Source of the DNA: Oceanococcus atlanticus
GTDB lineage: Bacteria; Pseudomonadota; Gammaproteobacteria; Nevskiales; Oceanococcaceae
Length of the DNA: 64,000 nt
Direction of reading: 5' to 3'
Assembly (NCBI RefSeq): GCF_002088235.1
Contig: NZ_AQQV01000005.1
Coordinates: forward strand, 1-64,000
Shown here: one piece after another, positions 26,584 through 36,601 of the stretch
Layout of the letters: each line of letters starts with the position of its first letter
Position numbering within the stretch: the stretch's first letter is position 1
Notes under the pieces: model-generated
Told to the model about the DNA's origin: nothing
Seen by the model: only the letters and a program-made list of their open reading frames with translations
The model's database searches: none
Made by a program: the position numbers and the translations under genes

Positions 26584-27657
26584 TCAGGACGGTTCCGGTG
26601 TGTGTGCGTTTTCCGGCCATTCGAGCAGGTGCGTGTAGAGCACCAGATACAGCGCGACGAAAGCCATGCTGCCGGAGACCAACACAGCTGTATGGCCGAA
26701 GCAGAAGGTTGCCAGTGCAGCCGGTAGTGCCGCCAGTATCAGCAGGCGCGGAGCGGATGAATGCCGCAACACGCCCGGCTGCCGACGATCCCGGGCAAAA
26801 AACAGATGGTGCAAATGTTCCACGTCGGGATGGAACAGAGATTCGTTGCGGCGGCGCCGGCGAATCATCGAGAACACGGTTTCCCAGGTTGGGTAAATGA
26901 GCAGCGTCAGTGCGTACCAAGGTGATACGTCCGGGCTGCCGGCTACGACCAATGCGGCCACAGCGCCGAGAGAAGCGCCATTGAAGTACGCCCCGCAATC
27001 ACCCAGGAAGATCTTGCCAAACGGGTAATTGAGCAGCAAAAAGCCGATATTGGCGCCAGCCATGGTCAGGGCAAGCAGTCCCAGTGGCGCTTGATCGGTC
27101 TGAATGGCCACGTAAGCCAGTGACGCATGGCTGAGCGCGGCAACCCCACCACTCAGGCCGTTTTGGCCATCAATCAGATTGAACGCATGGGTCATGCCGG
27201 TGACCGCGAAAACGAAGAACAAGACGCCGAACACGCTGTGGCTCAGCAGCCAGTCGAACGGTGCGATCCCAATCTCGAAGATACCGACGCCGCCATTGGC
27301 CACGCTGAAGAACAGGGCGGCGAATGCGGTGCCGAAGTAGCGTGCCAGAGGAGGCAAATTGCGCCGGAAATCTTCGTACATACCAACCGCGGCGACCATC
27401 GACAGGCAGGCCCACAAAGACCACAGCAGCTTGGCCGAGGCATCGTCGATGAAATTTGATTGCAGAGTCAGGCAGATCAGGCCGGCAACAAACAGTGCAC
27501 TACCGCCAAGGCGCGGCACTTCGCCCTGGTGTAGTTCGTGGCAGGCACCATCCTCGCGTTTGCCGCTGATGTGCACATGCCAGTGTTGTGTCGCGACCAG
27601 CAAAAAGCACACCACGAAGGCGATTGCTGTGGCCAGGCAAAAGATCAACGCAGTCAT
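26584..27657 (-). CDS. WecA/MraY-like polyprenyl-phosphate sugar-1-phosphate transferase
   Basis: A 357-residue integral membrane protein of glycosyltransferase family 4 in the WecA/MraY sense. It probably moves a HexNAc-1-phosphate from UDP-sugar to undecaprenyl phosphate, starting a lipid-linked chain. Motifs are GMYEDFRRNLPP (the usual DD is ED here), NLIDGQNGLSGG, KIFLGDCGAYFNG and the cytoplasmic histidine loop HPDVEHLHHLF. Roughly ten hydrophobic segments are visible. The next two genes downstream are glycosyltransferases. A 96-base AT-rich gap (27658-27753) separates it from the upstream GtrB-like gene. Confidence 0.85.
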   Translation of the reverse strand: MTALIFCLATAIAFVVCFLLVATQHWHVHISGKREDGACHELHQGEVPRLGGSALFVAGLICLTLQSNFIDDASAKLLWSLWACLSMVAAVGMYEDFRRNLPPLARYFGTAFAALFFSVANGGVGIFEIGIAPFDWLLSHSVFGVLFFVFAVTGMTHAFNLIDGQNGLSGGVAALSHASLAYVAIQTDQAPLGLLALTMAGANIGFLLLNYPFGKIFLGDCGAYFNGASLGAVAALVVAGSPDVSPWYALTLLIYPTWETVFSMIRRRRRNESLFHPDVEHLHHLFFARDRRQPGVLRHSSAPRLLILAALPAALATFCFGHTAVLVSGSMAFVALYLVLYTHLLEWPENAHTPEPS

Positions 27658-27753
27658 GAATCCGGGGCCCCCTAAAGCGACCCAGCTCCCACAATTCTTT
27701 TTTAGACCGGCAAGTATACGCGAAGGTATTAAAATTAAGAAGATACAGCGTTT

Positions 27754-28692
27754 TTATCGGGTGGTTTGTTCGATAATGAAACGCGGTCGCGCTTTGATTT
27801 CGGCATACATCTTGCCGAGGTACTCACCGATGATCCCGAGGCACAGAATCTGTACGCCACCGAGGAAGTACGTGGGTAACACTGTGGATGCCCAGCCGGG
27901 TACGGCGCTATCGCCCAGCAATGCAACGGCCAGTACCCAGGCGCTCATCGCTGAGGTGACACAGAAAATCGCCATGCCCATGATGCCGATCAGGCGCAAC
28001 GGCACCATGGAAAACGAGGTGATGCCGTCCAGGGCGAAGCTGAGCATGCGCTTGAGCGGATACTTGGACACCCCGGCATGGCGCTCGTGGCGTTCGTAGA
28101 AGACTTTGCCCGAGGGGAAACCGAGTAGCGGGATGATGCCGCGCAGAAACAGATTGGTTTCGCCAAACTGCTTGAGATGCTCGATAGCGCGGCGACTGAG
28201 CAGGCGGTAGTCGGCGTGGTTATCAACCACTTCGGCGCCCATCAGGTGCATGAAGCGGTAGAACGCCAATGCGGTGTTGCGCTTGAAGGCGGTGTCGCTC
28301 TCGCGACCTTTGCGCACCCCATAGACCACGTCCTTGCCATTGGAAAAAGCGTCCAGCATCTCCGGGATCACGGCCAGGTCGTCCTGCAGATCAGCGTCCA
28401 CGGTGATCACGGCGTCACCTTCGACATGCAGCAATCCGGCCAGCAGGGCGCGCTGGTGCCCGCAGTTGCGTGACAGTTTGATGCCGGCGGTGTGAGCATG
28501 CGTTGCAGACAGCTCTTCGATCAACGACCAGGTGGTGTCGGCGCTGCCATCGTCCACGAAGTAGATCAGGCTGTCGCTGCTGATGCGTCCAGCTTCGATC
28601 AATTGGCTGACAATCTCGAGCAGTCGCGTGTGCGTTTCGCGCAGCACTTCGGCTTCGTTGTAGCAGGGCACAACCAGTGCGAGCTGTTTCAT
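27754..28692 (-). CDS. Polyprenyl-phosphate glycosyltransferase (GtrB/DPM-synthase/ArnC-like)
   Basis: A 312-residue GT2 enzyme with two C-terminal membrane segments. LALVVPCYNEAEVL and LIYFVDDGSADTTW mark the N-terminal fold, ITVDADLQDDLAVIPEML is the DAD-QD motif of dolichyl/undecaprenyl-phosphate glycosyltransferases, and VYGVRKGRESDTAFKR follows. It should make a polyprenyl-phosphate-linked single sugar at the cytoplasmic face. The start at 28692 gives MKQLALVVPCYN, 5 bases after the GtrA-like gene. Together with GtrA and the GT-C gene upstream, it forms the familiar three-part system for periplasmic glycosylation. Confidence 0.88.
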   Translation of the reverse strand: MKQLALVVPCYNEAEVLRETHTRLLEIVSQLIEAGRISSDSLIYFVDDGSADTTWSLIEELSATHAHTAGIKLSRNCGHQRALLAGLLHVEGDAVITVDADLQDDLAVIPEMLDAFSNGKDVVYGVRKGRESDTAFKRNTALAFYRFMHLMGAEVVDNHADYRLLSRRAIEHLKQFGETNLFLRGIIPLLGFPSGKVFYERHERHAGVSKYPLKRMLSFALDGITSFSMVPLRLIGIMGMAIFCVTSAMSAWVLAVALLGDSAVPGWASTVLPTYFLGGVQILCLGIIGEYLGKMYAEIKARPRFIIEQTTR

Positions 28693-28697
28693 GGTGA

Positions 28698-29078
28698 TCA
28701 AACCTTGTGCGCCGCATAGGTCCAGCGGCGATTGGCGACAAAATTCCACACTAGCACCACGCCGGTGGCCACGATCTGGGCCAGCAGGTAGTGGGCGGTG
28801 GCTATGGCGGTCATTAAGTACATGATCAGCGTGTTCAGGGCCAAGCCAGCCATGGCGATGAGCATGAAGCGCGGCAGAGCACGGCGGTGTGGCACCCGAC
28901 TGTCAAAGGTGTAGCGGTAGTTGGCCGCGTAGTTGAATACGGCGCTCAGACTGTACGCCGCCACGGAGGCTGCGACTGGCGGCGCACTCAGCCCTTCAAC
29001 CAGCGCAATCAGCAGCAGGTACATCAAGGCGGTGGCAATGCCACCGACGCCGGCAAAGCGTACGAACTGTCCGAGCAT
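28698..29078 (-). CDS. GtrA-like flippase membrane protein
   Basis: A 126-residue protein with four predicted membrane helices, starting MLGQFVRFAGVGGIATALMY and ending in LVWNFVANRRWTY, typical of GtrA-like proteins. These are thought to flip polyprenyl-phosphate sugars to the periplasmic side. The start at 29078 matches family length; the longer frame to 29234 runs over the neighbouring gene. It is 7 bases downstream of the GT-C gene and 5 bases upstream of the GtrB-like gene. Confidence 0.85.
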   Translation of the reverse strand: MLGQFVRFAGVGGIATALMYLLLIALVEGLSAPPVAASVAAYSLSAVFNYAANYRYTFDSRVPHRRALPRFMLIAMAGLALNTLIMYLMTAIATAHYLLAQIVATGVVLVWNFVANRRWTYAAHKV

Positions 29079-29085
29079 GGCTACT

Positions 29086-32000
29086 TCACAACATCCACCA
29101 GCCGGGCAACCAGTGCAGATATTTGAAGTACCAGGCCGGCCAGTGCAATCCGGATATGGCCGGGAAGAACACCACGAACAGTGTGCCGGCCAGAGCCACG
29201 CTGGCCCAGGGCAGGTAACGTCCCCAGCGCGCATCGGCGGGATAACGCGCCAGCGTCACGCCAAGCAGCAGGATCAGAAAGGGCACCACCGGATAGTAGT
29301 GGTAGATAAAGCTGGCGCGTGCGATGCCGGCCCATGGCAGGTACAGCGCGGTGATGCTGCCGAGCAGCCAGATGCGGTCGCGGATTGGCCACTGCAGGTG
29401 GCGCCCGAACAGGGCAATTACGCCTGCCAATCCGCCCCACCACACCAGCGGGTTGCCCATCAGGGTGATGGAGCTGCGCAGCGGCGCCTGGGCATCGCTG
29501 ACATACAGCCACAAAGGTTTGAGAATCAATGGCCAGGTGAAGAATGCCGACTGGAAGGCATGGGTGCTTTTCAGCTTGGCATGGTAGTCGTACATGTCGA
29601 CCTGCGACTTCCAAACCTGGCGGGCCCCCTCCAGTGAAAGCCAGTCCGGTGCCTGCGACAGACAACGCAGAAACGGGATGTAGCTGGTGTAATAGACCGC
29701 CAGCGGTACAAGGCCCAAAGCCAGGCCGGCGGCCATGGTCATGCGTGCGCCGCGCTGCCATGGGTAAGCCTGTCTCAGCGTGGCCAGCAGGCTGATCGCG
29801 AAAAAGACGAAGACGCCGAAGCCGAAATACAGCGCACTCCATTTGGTTGCGATCGCTGCGCCCAGAAACAGACCGGCGAACAACAGCGATGGGCTCAGTT
29901 TCCAGCCGTCCAGCCAGTGCCGTTGCGGCTGACAGAATGCGCGCCACAGACACAGCGCAGCAAGCAGCAGAAACAGAATCAGAAAGTCATCAATGGTGGC
30001 GTAACGGCCCAGCGAAAAGCGTGAAAACTCGAACAGGCCCAGCAGTCCGGTGATCCACATGGCGCGGCTTGAGCCGGTCAGCAGCCAGGCGCCCCAGATC
30101 AGGGCCAGCACGGTCAGTGAGGTGGCGATGACGCCGGCCATGCGCATGCCCCACGGGGTCATGCCGAAATGATCGATACCCCAGGAAATCAGCCACTTGC
30201 CCAGTGGCGGGTGGGTGGTTTCGTAGATATCCAGGCGGTGCAGGTATTCGTAGGCCGTGCGCGCATGGTAAATCTCATCGAACTCGGTGCTGTTCAGATA
30301 GCCTTGATCGGGTATCCATGTGGCGGGTTCGTCAATCAACGCCATGCGTTGGTTGGCCTGCACGGCCTGAGGCACCAGCGGCTGGTTGTCCGCATCCAGC
30401 AAGGCAATCTCATTGATCCGCAGCGGCCGCGAGACCCGGGTGATATTGAAACGAAACACGCGTGCAGGTGGCGCATTTTTCAACTTCAGCTCGTACAGGT
30501 CGTAAAAGGTTTTCAGTTCCTCTTCCGCGCTGATCTTGATCCAGTCGTCACGGAACTTTTGCTCCAGCACGGCTTTACCCTGCCCCTCGCCGATGAACAC
30601 CATCAGGCGTTTGGGGCTAACCGGCGTTTCAAATCGCAGGGTGATCTTTTCAGCCTGCTCGAAAAGACTGCCGGACACCGGATAATTCTTGTTGCCCAGT
30701 GCGAAGCTGCCGACCAGCAAGGCGGCGCTGCCCAATACGGCATAAGGCATGAGGTGGGCTGGCCTGAAAGCCTCGCGTTGCAGGGGTTGTTGCGCCACAG
30801 GCGGCGTGGTGCGGTACAGCGTGCGCAGCCAGTTGCCCAGGCGTTCAAGTTGCTGCGGCGCACGCCAGGCCATCAGGGAGAAGACCGTAATGACCAGGTT
30901 GTAGGCGGAGATGAAGCGCAGCAGGCCGGCATCTTTGGGTGCGATGCTGTCCAGGGTGACGTAGTGGTGGTAGACAAAGCCCATGTTGGCGAGCACACCG
31001 ATGCTCCACAGCAGCACCATCCACTGTGCTTCGCGCCGCGACACCACCAGTGCCAGCATCGGGATGATGTTGAGGATGTAGCGTTCATGCATGCGCGGCG
31101 CAAACATGAAGAAGGCGATGGCGGTCATCGCCCAGGCCCAGCCGTATAGCTCGCCGCGCTGGCTGATGCTGAGACTCTGGCGGCCGGCCAGTCCGGTGCG
31201 CACGCCGATGGCAGTCATCAGGCCGCCGGCAATCAGCATGGCCCAGGTCTGCGCGGCCAGGCCCAGGAAGCTGCCGGGGTCGCGGGCCCAGTTCCAGCCC
31301 AGCAAAGCCCACAGGTTGTAGGCGTTGACGGTCAGGTAGTCGTAGGTTTCCGCCGTGCTGAAGTACAGCTTGAGAATCCAGTCCGGTTCCTGGTTGAGTG
31401 CGAACGGGGCCACCACAACGGCAAAGCTGATCAGGCCAAGTGCGGCTTGCGTGAGCGTGCTGCGTAGCGGTTGCGAAACCAGCACGCTGATGCCAAAGAC
31501 ATAAGCAAAGAACAGCGCCTGTGGCTTGAAGGCCACGGCCAGGCCGATCAGCAGGCTGGCGGCCCACAGACGCTGGACTCGCCAGTGCATCCAGCTGGCG
31601 ATCAGCAGCAAGGCCAGTATGGGTTCAGTCTGCCCCCACAGCGCCGAATCGAAAATGATCGCCGGATTGAGCCAGTACAGGCTGGCCAGAAACAGCGGTG
31701 CAATACGCGCCCGGTCCTCGCCGGGAATTCCGCGGGTGGCGCGCAGCAGCAGCAGGGCTACAGCGGTATCGGCCAGCAGTGCGGGGGTTTTGATCAGGGC
31801 AACGAAATGCCCGCTGCTTTCCAGTCCGAAAAAGCGAACAAGCGCGCCGATCGCGCCCAGCACGTACATGTACAGCGGCGGATAATCGGCGAAGTAGCCG
31901 TCTTCGTAGATTTTCAGCGGCGCGGCCGGGTCGCTGAGCTTGAGCGCCCAGGCTTTGTAGGTGCCGATGTCGTAGTGAAAGCCGCCATCCCACAGCAGCG

Positions 32001-32157
32001 GCAGACGGATCAGCAGGCCCAGGCCGAGCCAGGCAAGGATCAGGGTGCCGTCGCGGGTCAGCCAGCTGGGGCCGTTGACGTTGTGCAGGCGATCCCGGGC
32101 GAAAAACAGGGCCAGGAAGGGAAGGCCGTAGAGCAGAATGAAGGCCTGCGGGCTCAT
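29086..32157 (-). CDS. Double GT-C glycosyltransferase (Alg6/GT87-like plus PMT-like)
   Basis: A 1023-residue membrane protein that seems to join two GT-C enzymes. Residues 1 to about 490 form the first unit, with an early acidic loop (FHYDIGTYKAWALKLSD) and YPPLYMYVLGAIGAL, as in Alg6/GT87-type enzymes. Residues about 490-610 are a periplasmic-looking beta domain (ITLRFETPVSPKRLMVFIGE). Residues about 610-1023 match protein O-mannosyltransferases (GT39), with STEFDEIYHARTAYEYLH and ETTHPPLGKWLISWG. GT-C enzymes use polyprenyl-phosphate sugars, which the GtrB-like enzyme downstream can supply. The acceptor could be a protein or the polymer. A 21-bp inverted repeat lies just upstream. Confidence 0.8.
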   Translation of the reverse strand: MSPQAFILLYGLPFLALFFARDRLHNVNGPSWLTRDGTLILAWLGLGLLIRLPLLWDGGFHYDIGTYKAWALKLSDPAAPLKIYEDGYFADYPPLYMYVLGAIGALVRFFGLESSGHFVALIKTPALLADTAVALLLLRATRGIPGEDRARIAPLFLASLYWLNPAIIFDSALWGQTEPILALLLIASWMHWRVQRLWAASLLIGLAVAFKPQALFFAYVFGISVLVSQPLRSTLTQAALGLISFAVVVAPFALNQEPDWILKLYFSTAETYDYLTVNAYNLWALLGWNWARDPGSFLGLAAQTWAMLIAGGLMTAIGVRTGLAGRQSLSISQRGELYGWAWAMTAIAFFMFAPRMHERYILNIIPMLALVVSRREAQWMVLLWSIGVLANMGFVYHHYVTLDSIAPKDAGLLRFISAYNLVITVFSLMAWRAPQQLERLGNWLRTLYRTTPPVAQQPLQREAFRPAHLMPYAVLGSAALLVGSFALGNKNYPVSGSLFEQAEKITLRFETPVSPKRLMVFIGEGQGKAVLEQKFRDDWIKISAEEELKTFYDLYELKLKNAPPARVFRFNITRVSRPLRINEIALLDADNQPLVPQAVQANQRMALIDEPATWIPDQGYLNSTEFDEIYHARTAYEYLHRLDIYETTHPPLGKWLISWGIDHFGMTPWGMRMAGVIATSLTVLALIWGAWLLTGSSRAMWITGLLGLFEFSRFSLGRYATIDDFLILFLLLAALCLWRAFCQPQRHWLDGWKLSPSLLFAGLFLGAAIATKWSALYFGFGVFVFFAISLLATLRQAYPWQRGARMTMAAGLALGLVPLAVYYTSYIPFLRCLSQAPDWLSLEGARQVWKSQVDMYDYHAKLKSTHAFQSAFFTWPLILKPLWLYVSDAQAPLRSSITLMGNPLVWWGGLAGVIALFGRHLQWPIRDRIWLLGSITALYLPWAGIARASFIYHYYPVVPFLILLLGVTLARYPADARWGRYLPWASVALAGTLFVVFFPAISGLHWPAWYFKYLHWLPGWWML

Positions 32158-32210
32158 GGCGAAGTCAGCGTGTTAGGAAGCCGGCATGATAAACGGAAGC
32201 GGTGGGCGGG

Positions 32211-32304
32211 GCGTGTAGCCGTTTGCAAAACGTGCTCAAGTACTCCATGTATCGCTTGTCATCGGCCGTCCAGGCCTCTGATAGTTTTCCAAAGGGCTAC
32301 ACGC
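32211..32304. repeat. Long imperfect inverted repeat between metF and the GT-C gene
   Basis: Arms of 21 bases lie at 32211-32231 and 32284-32304 and pair at 19 of 21 positions. The left arm core is GTGTAGCCGTTTGCAAAAC; the right arm core is the reverse complement with two changes. The loop is 52 bases. It fills most of the 165-bp gap after the metF stop and ends 54 bases before the GT-C start. It could be an mRNA hairpin, a paired regulator site or a small mobile-element remnant. There is no T-run for a classic terminator. Confidence 0.6.
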
Positions 32305-32322
32305 GTACCTGGTCTGTTGCGC

Positions 32323-33147
32323 TTAGCCTAGCGCGTTCAGAATCCGGACGGTCGGTTCGGCCTTGTTCAAGCTGTAAAAGTGCAGCTCATCCACACCGCC
32401 CGAGCGCAGCTGCTGGCACAGGCGGGTGGTGACGGCGTGACCCAGTTCGATCAGCGCGTCCGTGTTGTCGCCGCCATCCAGGGCGGCAAGCTGCTGGCGC
32501 AACCAGCGCGGGATTTCGGCGCCGCAGGCGTCGGAAAAACGCGCCAGCTGGGCGTAATTGGTGATCGGCATGATGCCTGGCACGATGGGGATGCGGACCC
32601 CGGCCGCACGCGCACGCTCGACAAAGTCGAAATAGCCGTCGGCATTGAAAAAATATTGGGTGATGGCCACATCGGCGCCGGCTTCGACCTTGCGTACGAA
32701 ATTGTCGAGATCGGCCTGAGCCGAGCGCGCCTGAGGGTGAACCTCCGGATAGCCCGCCACCGAGATATGGAAATGCGCCCCGTGCTCGGCACGGATGAAA
32801 CTGACCAGCTCGTTGGCGTAGCGGAATTCACCCGGCGAGTGCATGCCCGAGGGGATGTCGCCGCGCAGTACGACCAGGCGCTTTACGCCGATGTCGCGGT
32901 AACGCTGCAGCAGCGTGTTGACCCCTTCACGGGTGGCCGAGATGCAGCTGATGTGCGGGGTGGCGTTGTGGCCGTCCTCGCTGATCGCCTTGACCGTGTC
33001 GAACGTGCCTTCCAGGGTGGAGCCACCTGCGCCAAAGGTCACCGAGAAATATTCCGGATCGAAGGCTGCCAGCTCGCGCCAGGTCTGACGCAGATTGTCG
33101 CGTCCTTTGTCGGTGCGCGGGGGGAAGAATTCGAAGCTGTATTTCAT
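32323..33147 (-). CDS. metF: 5,10-methylenetetrahydrofolate reductase
   Basis: A 274-residue FAD enzyme that reduces methylene-THF to methyl-THF for methionine synthesis. The family start YSFEFFPPRTDKGRDNL, then YFSVTFGAGGSTLEGT, LVVLRGDIPSG and ADVAITQYFFNADGYFDF are all present, including the Glu of FEFFPP that serves as proton donor. The start at 33147 (MKYSFEFFPP) fits family length; the upstream part of the open frame has no homology. It is the last gene of the metK-ahcY-metF run, 85 bases after ahcY with a hairpin between. Confidence 0.95.
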   Translation of the reverse strand: MKYSFEFFPPRTDKGRDNLRQTWRELAAFDPEYFSVTFGAGGSTLEGTFDTVKAISEDGHNATPHISCISATREGVNTLLQRYRDIGVKRLVVLRGDIPSGMHSPGEFRYANELVSFIRAEHGAHFHISVAGYPEVHPQARSAQADLDNFVRKVEAGADVAITQYFFNADGYFDFVERARAAGVRIPIVPGIMPITNYAQLARFSDACGAEIPRWLRQQLAALDGGDNTDALIELGHAVTTRLCQQLRSGGVDELHFYSLNKAEPTVRILNALG

Positions 33148-33186
33148 GGGGCGATATAGGTAGGAAGGATGCGTTGCGCACCAGCA

Positions 33187-33217
33187 AGCCGCGCCCTTGT
33201 GATGCAAGAGCGCGGCT
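33187..33217 (-). other. Intercistronic hairpin between ahcY and metF
   Basis: AGCCGCGC (33187-33194) pairs with GCGCGGCT (33210-33217), and inside it CTTG pairs with CAAG around a 5-base loop, with one C-A mismatch between the two stems. The result is a 12-pair stem in the 85-bp gap. There is no T-run after it on the minus strand. It is better read as an mRNA-stability or partial attenuation element that sets metF level relative to ahcY than as a full terminator. Confidence 0.5.
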
Positions 33218-33232
33218 CGTTACGGCAGCGGA

Positions 33233-34648
<1,416 letters not shown>

Positions 34649-34695
34649 ATCTGGCTCCGTTGGTATACGTTGGTTTGGCGAGTCGCGACAGGGCT

Positions 34696-35886
34696 TTACA
34701 GCCCGGCGTCTGCGCGCAGGGCGTCAGCCTTGTCGGTGCGCTCCCAGGGGAAGGCGATGAAGGTGTCGTTGCCGTAAGTCATTTCCACCGGCTCGCGACC
34801 AAAGTGGCCGTAGGCGGCGGTGGCCTGGTACATCGGGTGCAGCAGGTCGAGCATGCGGCTGATGGCGTAAGGACGCAGGTCGAAATGCTGGCGCACCAGG
34901 GTTTCGATGCGGTCATCAGCAATCTTGCCGGTGCCGAAAGTGGTCACCGAGATGGAGGTCGGCTCGGCCACGCCGATGGCGTAGCTGACCTGAATCTCGC
35001 ATTTGTCGGCCAGTCCCGCCGCGACAATGTTCTTGGCCACATAGCGCCCGGCATAGGCGGCGCTGCGGTCAACTTTCGAGGGGTCCTTGCCGGAGAACGC
35101 ACCGCCACCGTGACGGGCCATGCCACCGTAGGTGTCGACGATGATCTTGCGCCCGGTCAGGCCGCAGTCGCCAACCGGACCGCCGATGATGAACTGACCA
35201 GTCGGGTTGATGTGGTACTTGGTTTCACCGCTCAGCAGATCGGCCGGCAGCACCTTCTTGATGATCAGCTCCATCACCGCTTCGCGCAGATCCGATTGCG
35301 AGATGTCCGGGTTGTGCTGGGTCGACAGCACCACCGCGTCGATACCAACCGGCTTGCCGTCGCGGTAGCGCAGGCTGACCTGAGATTTGGCGTCGGGGCG
35401 TAGCCACGCCAGTTCGCCGGATTTGCGCACCTCGCTCTGGCGTTCGACCAGACGATGGGCGAACTGCACCGGTGCGGGCATCAGCGCGTCGGTTTCGTTG
35501 CAGGCGTAGCCGAACATCAGGCCTTGGTCACCAGCGCCCTGATCTTCCGGTCGCGAGCGGTCCACGCCCTGGGCAATGTCCACACTCTGCTTGCCGATCA
35601 GGTTCATCACCGCACAGGTGGCGCCATCAAAGCCGACGTCAGATGAGGTGTAGCCGATGTCGGTGATGACTTTGCGCACCAGATCTTCCAGATCCACCCA
35701 GGCTGAGGTGGTGATCTCGCCGGCCACAATCGCCACGCCAGTCTTGACCAGCGTTTCGCAGGCTACGCGTGCGTGCTTGTCCTGATCGAGGATGGCGTCC
35801 AGGACCGCGTCGGAAATCTGGTCGGCAACCTTGTCGGGATGACCCTCGGACACCGATTCGGAGGTGAAGAGATAATCTTGGGACAT
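34696..35886 (-). CDS. metK: S-adenosylmethionine synthetase
   Basis: A 396-residue enzyme making S-adenosylmethionine from methionine and ATP. Family motifs are [21 protein letters not shown] near the start, [12 protein letters not shown] (the methionine/ATP loop) and [19 protein letters not shown]. The start at 35886 ([11 protein letters not shown]) fits family length; an ATG at 35940 would add residues without homology and run through the operator. It is the first gene of metK-ahcY-metF. A 26-bp dyad sits 8 bases before the start codon. Confidence 0.97.
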   Translation of the reverse strand: MSQDYLFTSESVSEGHPDKVADQISDAVLDAILDQDKHARVACETLVKTGVAIVAGEITTSAWVDLEDLVRKVITDIGYTSSDVGFDGATCAVMNLIGKQSVDIAQGVDRSRPEDQGAGDQGLMFGYACNETDALMPAPVQFAHRLVERQSEVRKSGELAWLRPDAKSQVSLRYRDGKPVGIDAVVLSTQHNPDISQSDLREAVMELIIKKVLPADLLSGETKYHINPTGQFIIGGPVGDCGLTGRKIIVDTYGGMARHGGGAFSGKDPSKVDRSAAYAGRYVAKNIVAAGLADKCEIQVSYAIGVAEPTSISVTTFGTGKIADDRIETLVRQHFDLRPYAISRMLDLLHPMYQATAAYGHFGREPVEMTYGNDTFIAFPWERTDKADALRADAGL

Positions 35887-35893
35887 GCGCTTA

Positions 35894-35919
35894 TATCTGT
35901 TTATCCGGATAGAGAGATA
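35894..35919 (-). promoter_or_regulatory. Dyad operator upstream of metK
   Basis: A perfect 10-bp palindrome TATCCGGATA (35902-35911) is flanked at exactly 3 bases on each side by TATCT (35894-35898) and AGATA (35915-35919), giving a symmetric 26-bp site. A weak promoter (TTGCAT, 17 bases, CATGAT on the minus strand) would place the transcription start beside it, so repression is likely. In Proteobacteria the SAM-cycle genes are often controlled by the ArsR-family regulator SahR, which is the first candidate; I cannot confirm the motif. An RNA hairpin over the metK start is the alternative. Confidence 0.6.
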
Positions 35920-36046
35920 ATCATGTCCCGCTCGGGCCATGAATGCAAGTGTTTTTGGTTGCCGGGGCGCTCCACAGGCTCAGCCTTTGACCTGTGACAG
36001 GCAGCGCGCGAGACTGTGCACCTGTTCCGAGCGAAACTTGTAAGCC

Positions 36047-36601
36047 ATGGTTTTGACCCCTTCGCGCATGATGCCTCTGGGCACGCAAGCGCCTGATTTC
36101 ACCTTGCCGGATACGCTATCGGGCCAGGATGTCAGTCTTGAGTCGGTCCGCGGTGAAGTGGCCACGCTGGTGATGTTCATTTGCAACCACTGCCCCTATG
36201 TCAAACACATCGAGGCGGAGTTGGTGAGGCTTGGTCAGGACTACGCTGGCCCGGGCGTCGGTGTGGTTGCGATCAGTGCCAACGATGCCGAAAGTTACCC
36301 GGATGATGGCCCCGAGCGCATGGCCGAGATCGGCCGCCAGCTGGGCTACGAGTTTCCCTACTTATACGACCAGAGCCAGCAGGTGGCGCGGGCCTACGGC
36401 GCTGAATGCACGCCGGATTTTTTCATCTTCGATGCCGAGCTGAAATGTGTGTACCGCGGCCAGCTGGATGACTCACGCCCGGGCAATGGCGAGCCGGTCA
36501 GCGGGCGTGATATCCGTGCGGCGCTGGATGCGCTGATTGCTGGTGAGGCGGTCAGCGGCGAACAGAAGCCCAGCGTCGGCTGCAACATCAAGTGGAAGTA
36601 A
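36047..36601 (+). CDS. Thioredoxin/AhpC-TSA family protein
   Basis: A 184-residue redoxin. It begins LPLG-like (MMPLGTQAPDFTLPDTL), typical of this small family, and has a CXXC active site in MFICNHCPYVKHIEAEL, then VGVVAISANDAESYPDD and the cis-proline region YGAECTPDFFIFDAEL. It is probably a cytoplasmic thiol oxidoreductase or peroxidase-like protein. The start at 36047 gives the usual MVLTPSxM lead. It diverges from metK across 160 bases. A Cys also lies near the C-terminus (SVGCNIKWK), a known feature of the group. Confidence 0.8.
   Translation: MVLTPSRMMPLGTQAPDFTLPDTLSGQDVSLESVRGEVATLVMFICNHCPYVKHIEAELVRLGQDYAGPGVGVVAISANDAESYPDDGPERMAEIGRQLGYEFPYLYDQSQQVARAYGAECTPDFFIFDAELKCVYRGQLDDSRPGNGEPVSGRDIRAALDALIAGEAVSGEQKPSVGCNIKWK

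Noticed and set aside
30169-31149. 326-residue plus-strand open frame inside the GT-C gene
   Set aside because: It is antisense to a membrane protein and has a charged, low-hydrophobic composition without motifs.
34649-34695. Possible SAH riboswitch before ahcY
   Set aside because: The gap is only 47 bases and shows just a GGAG ribosome site; the helices of the riboswitch cannot be built.
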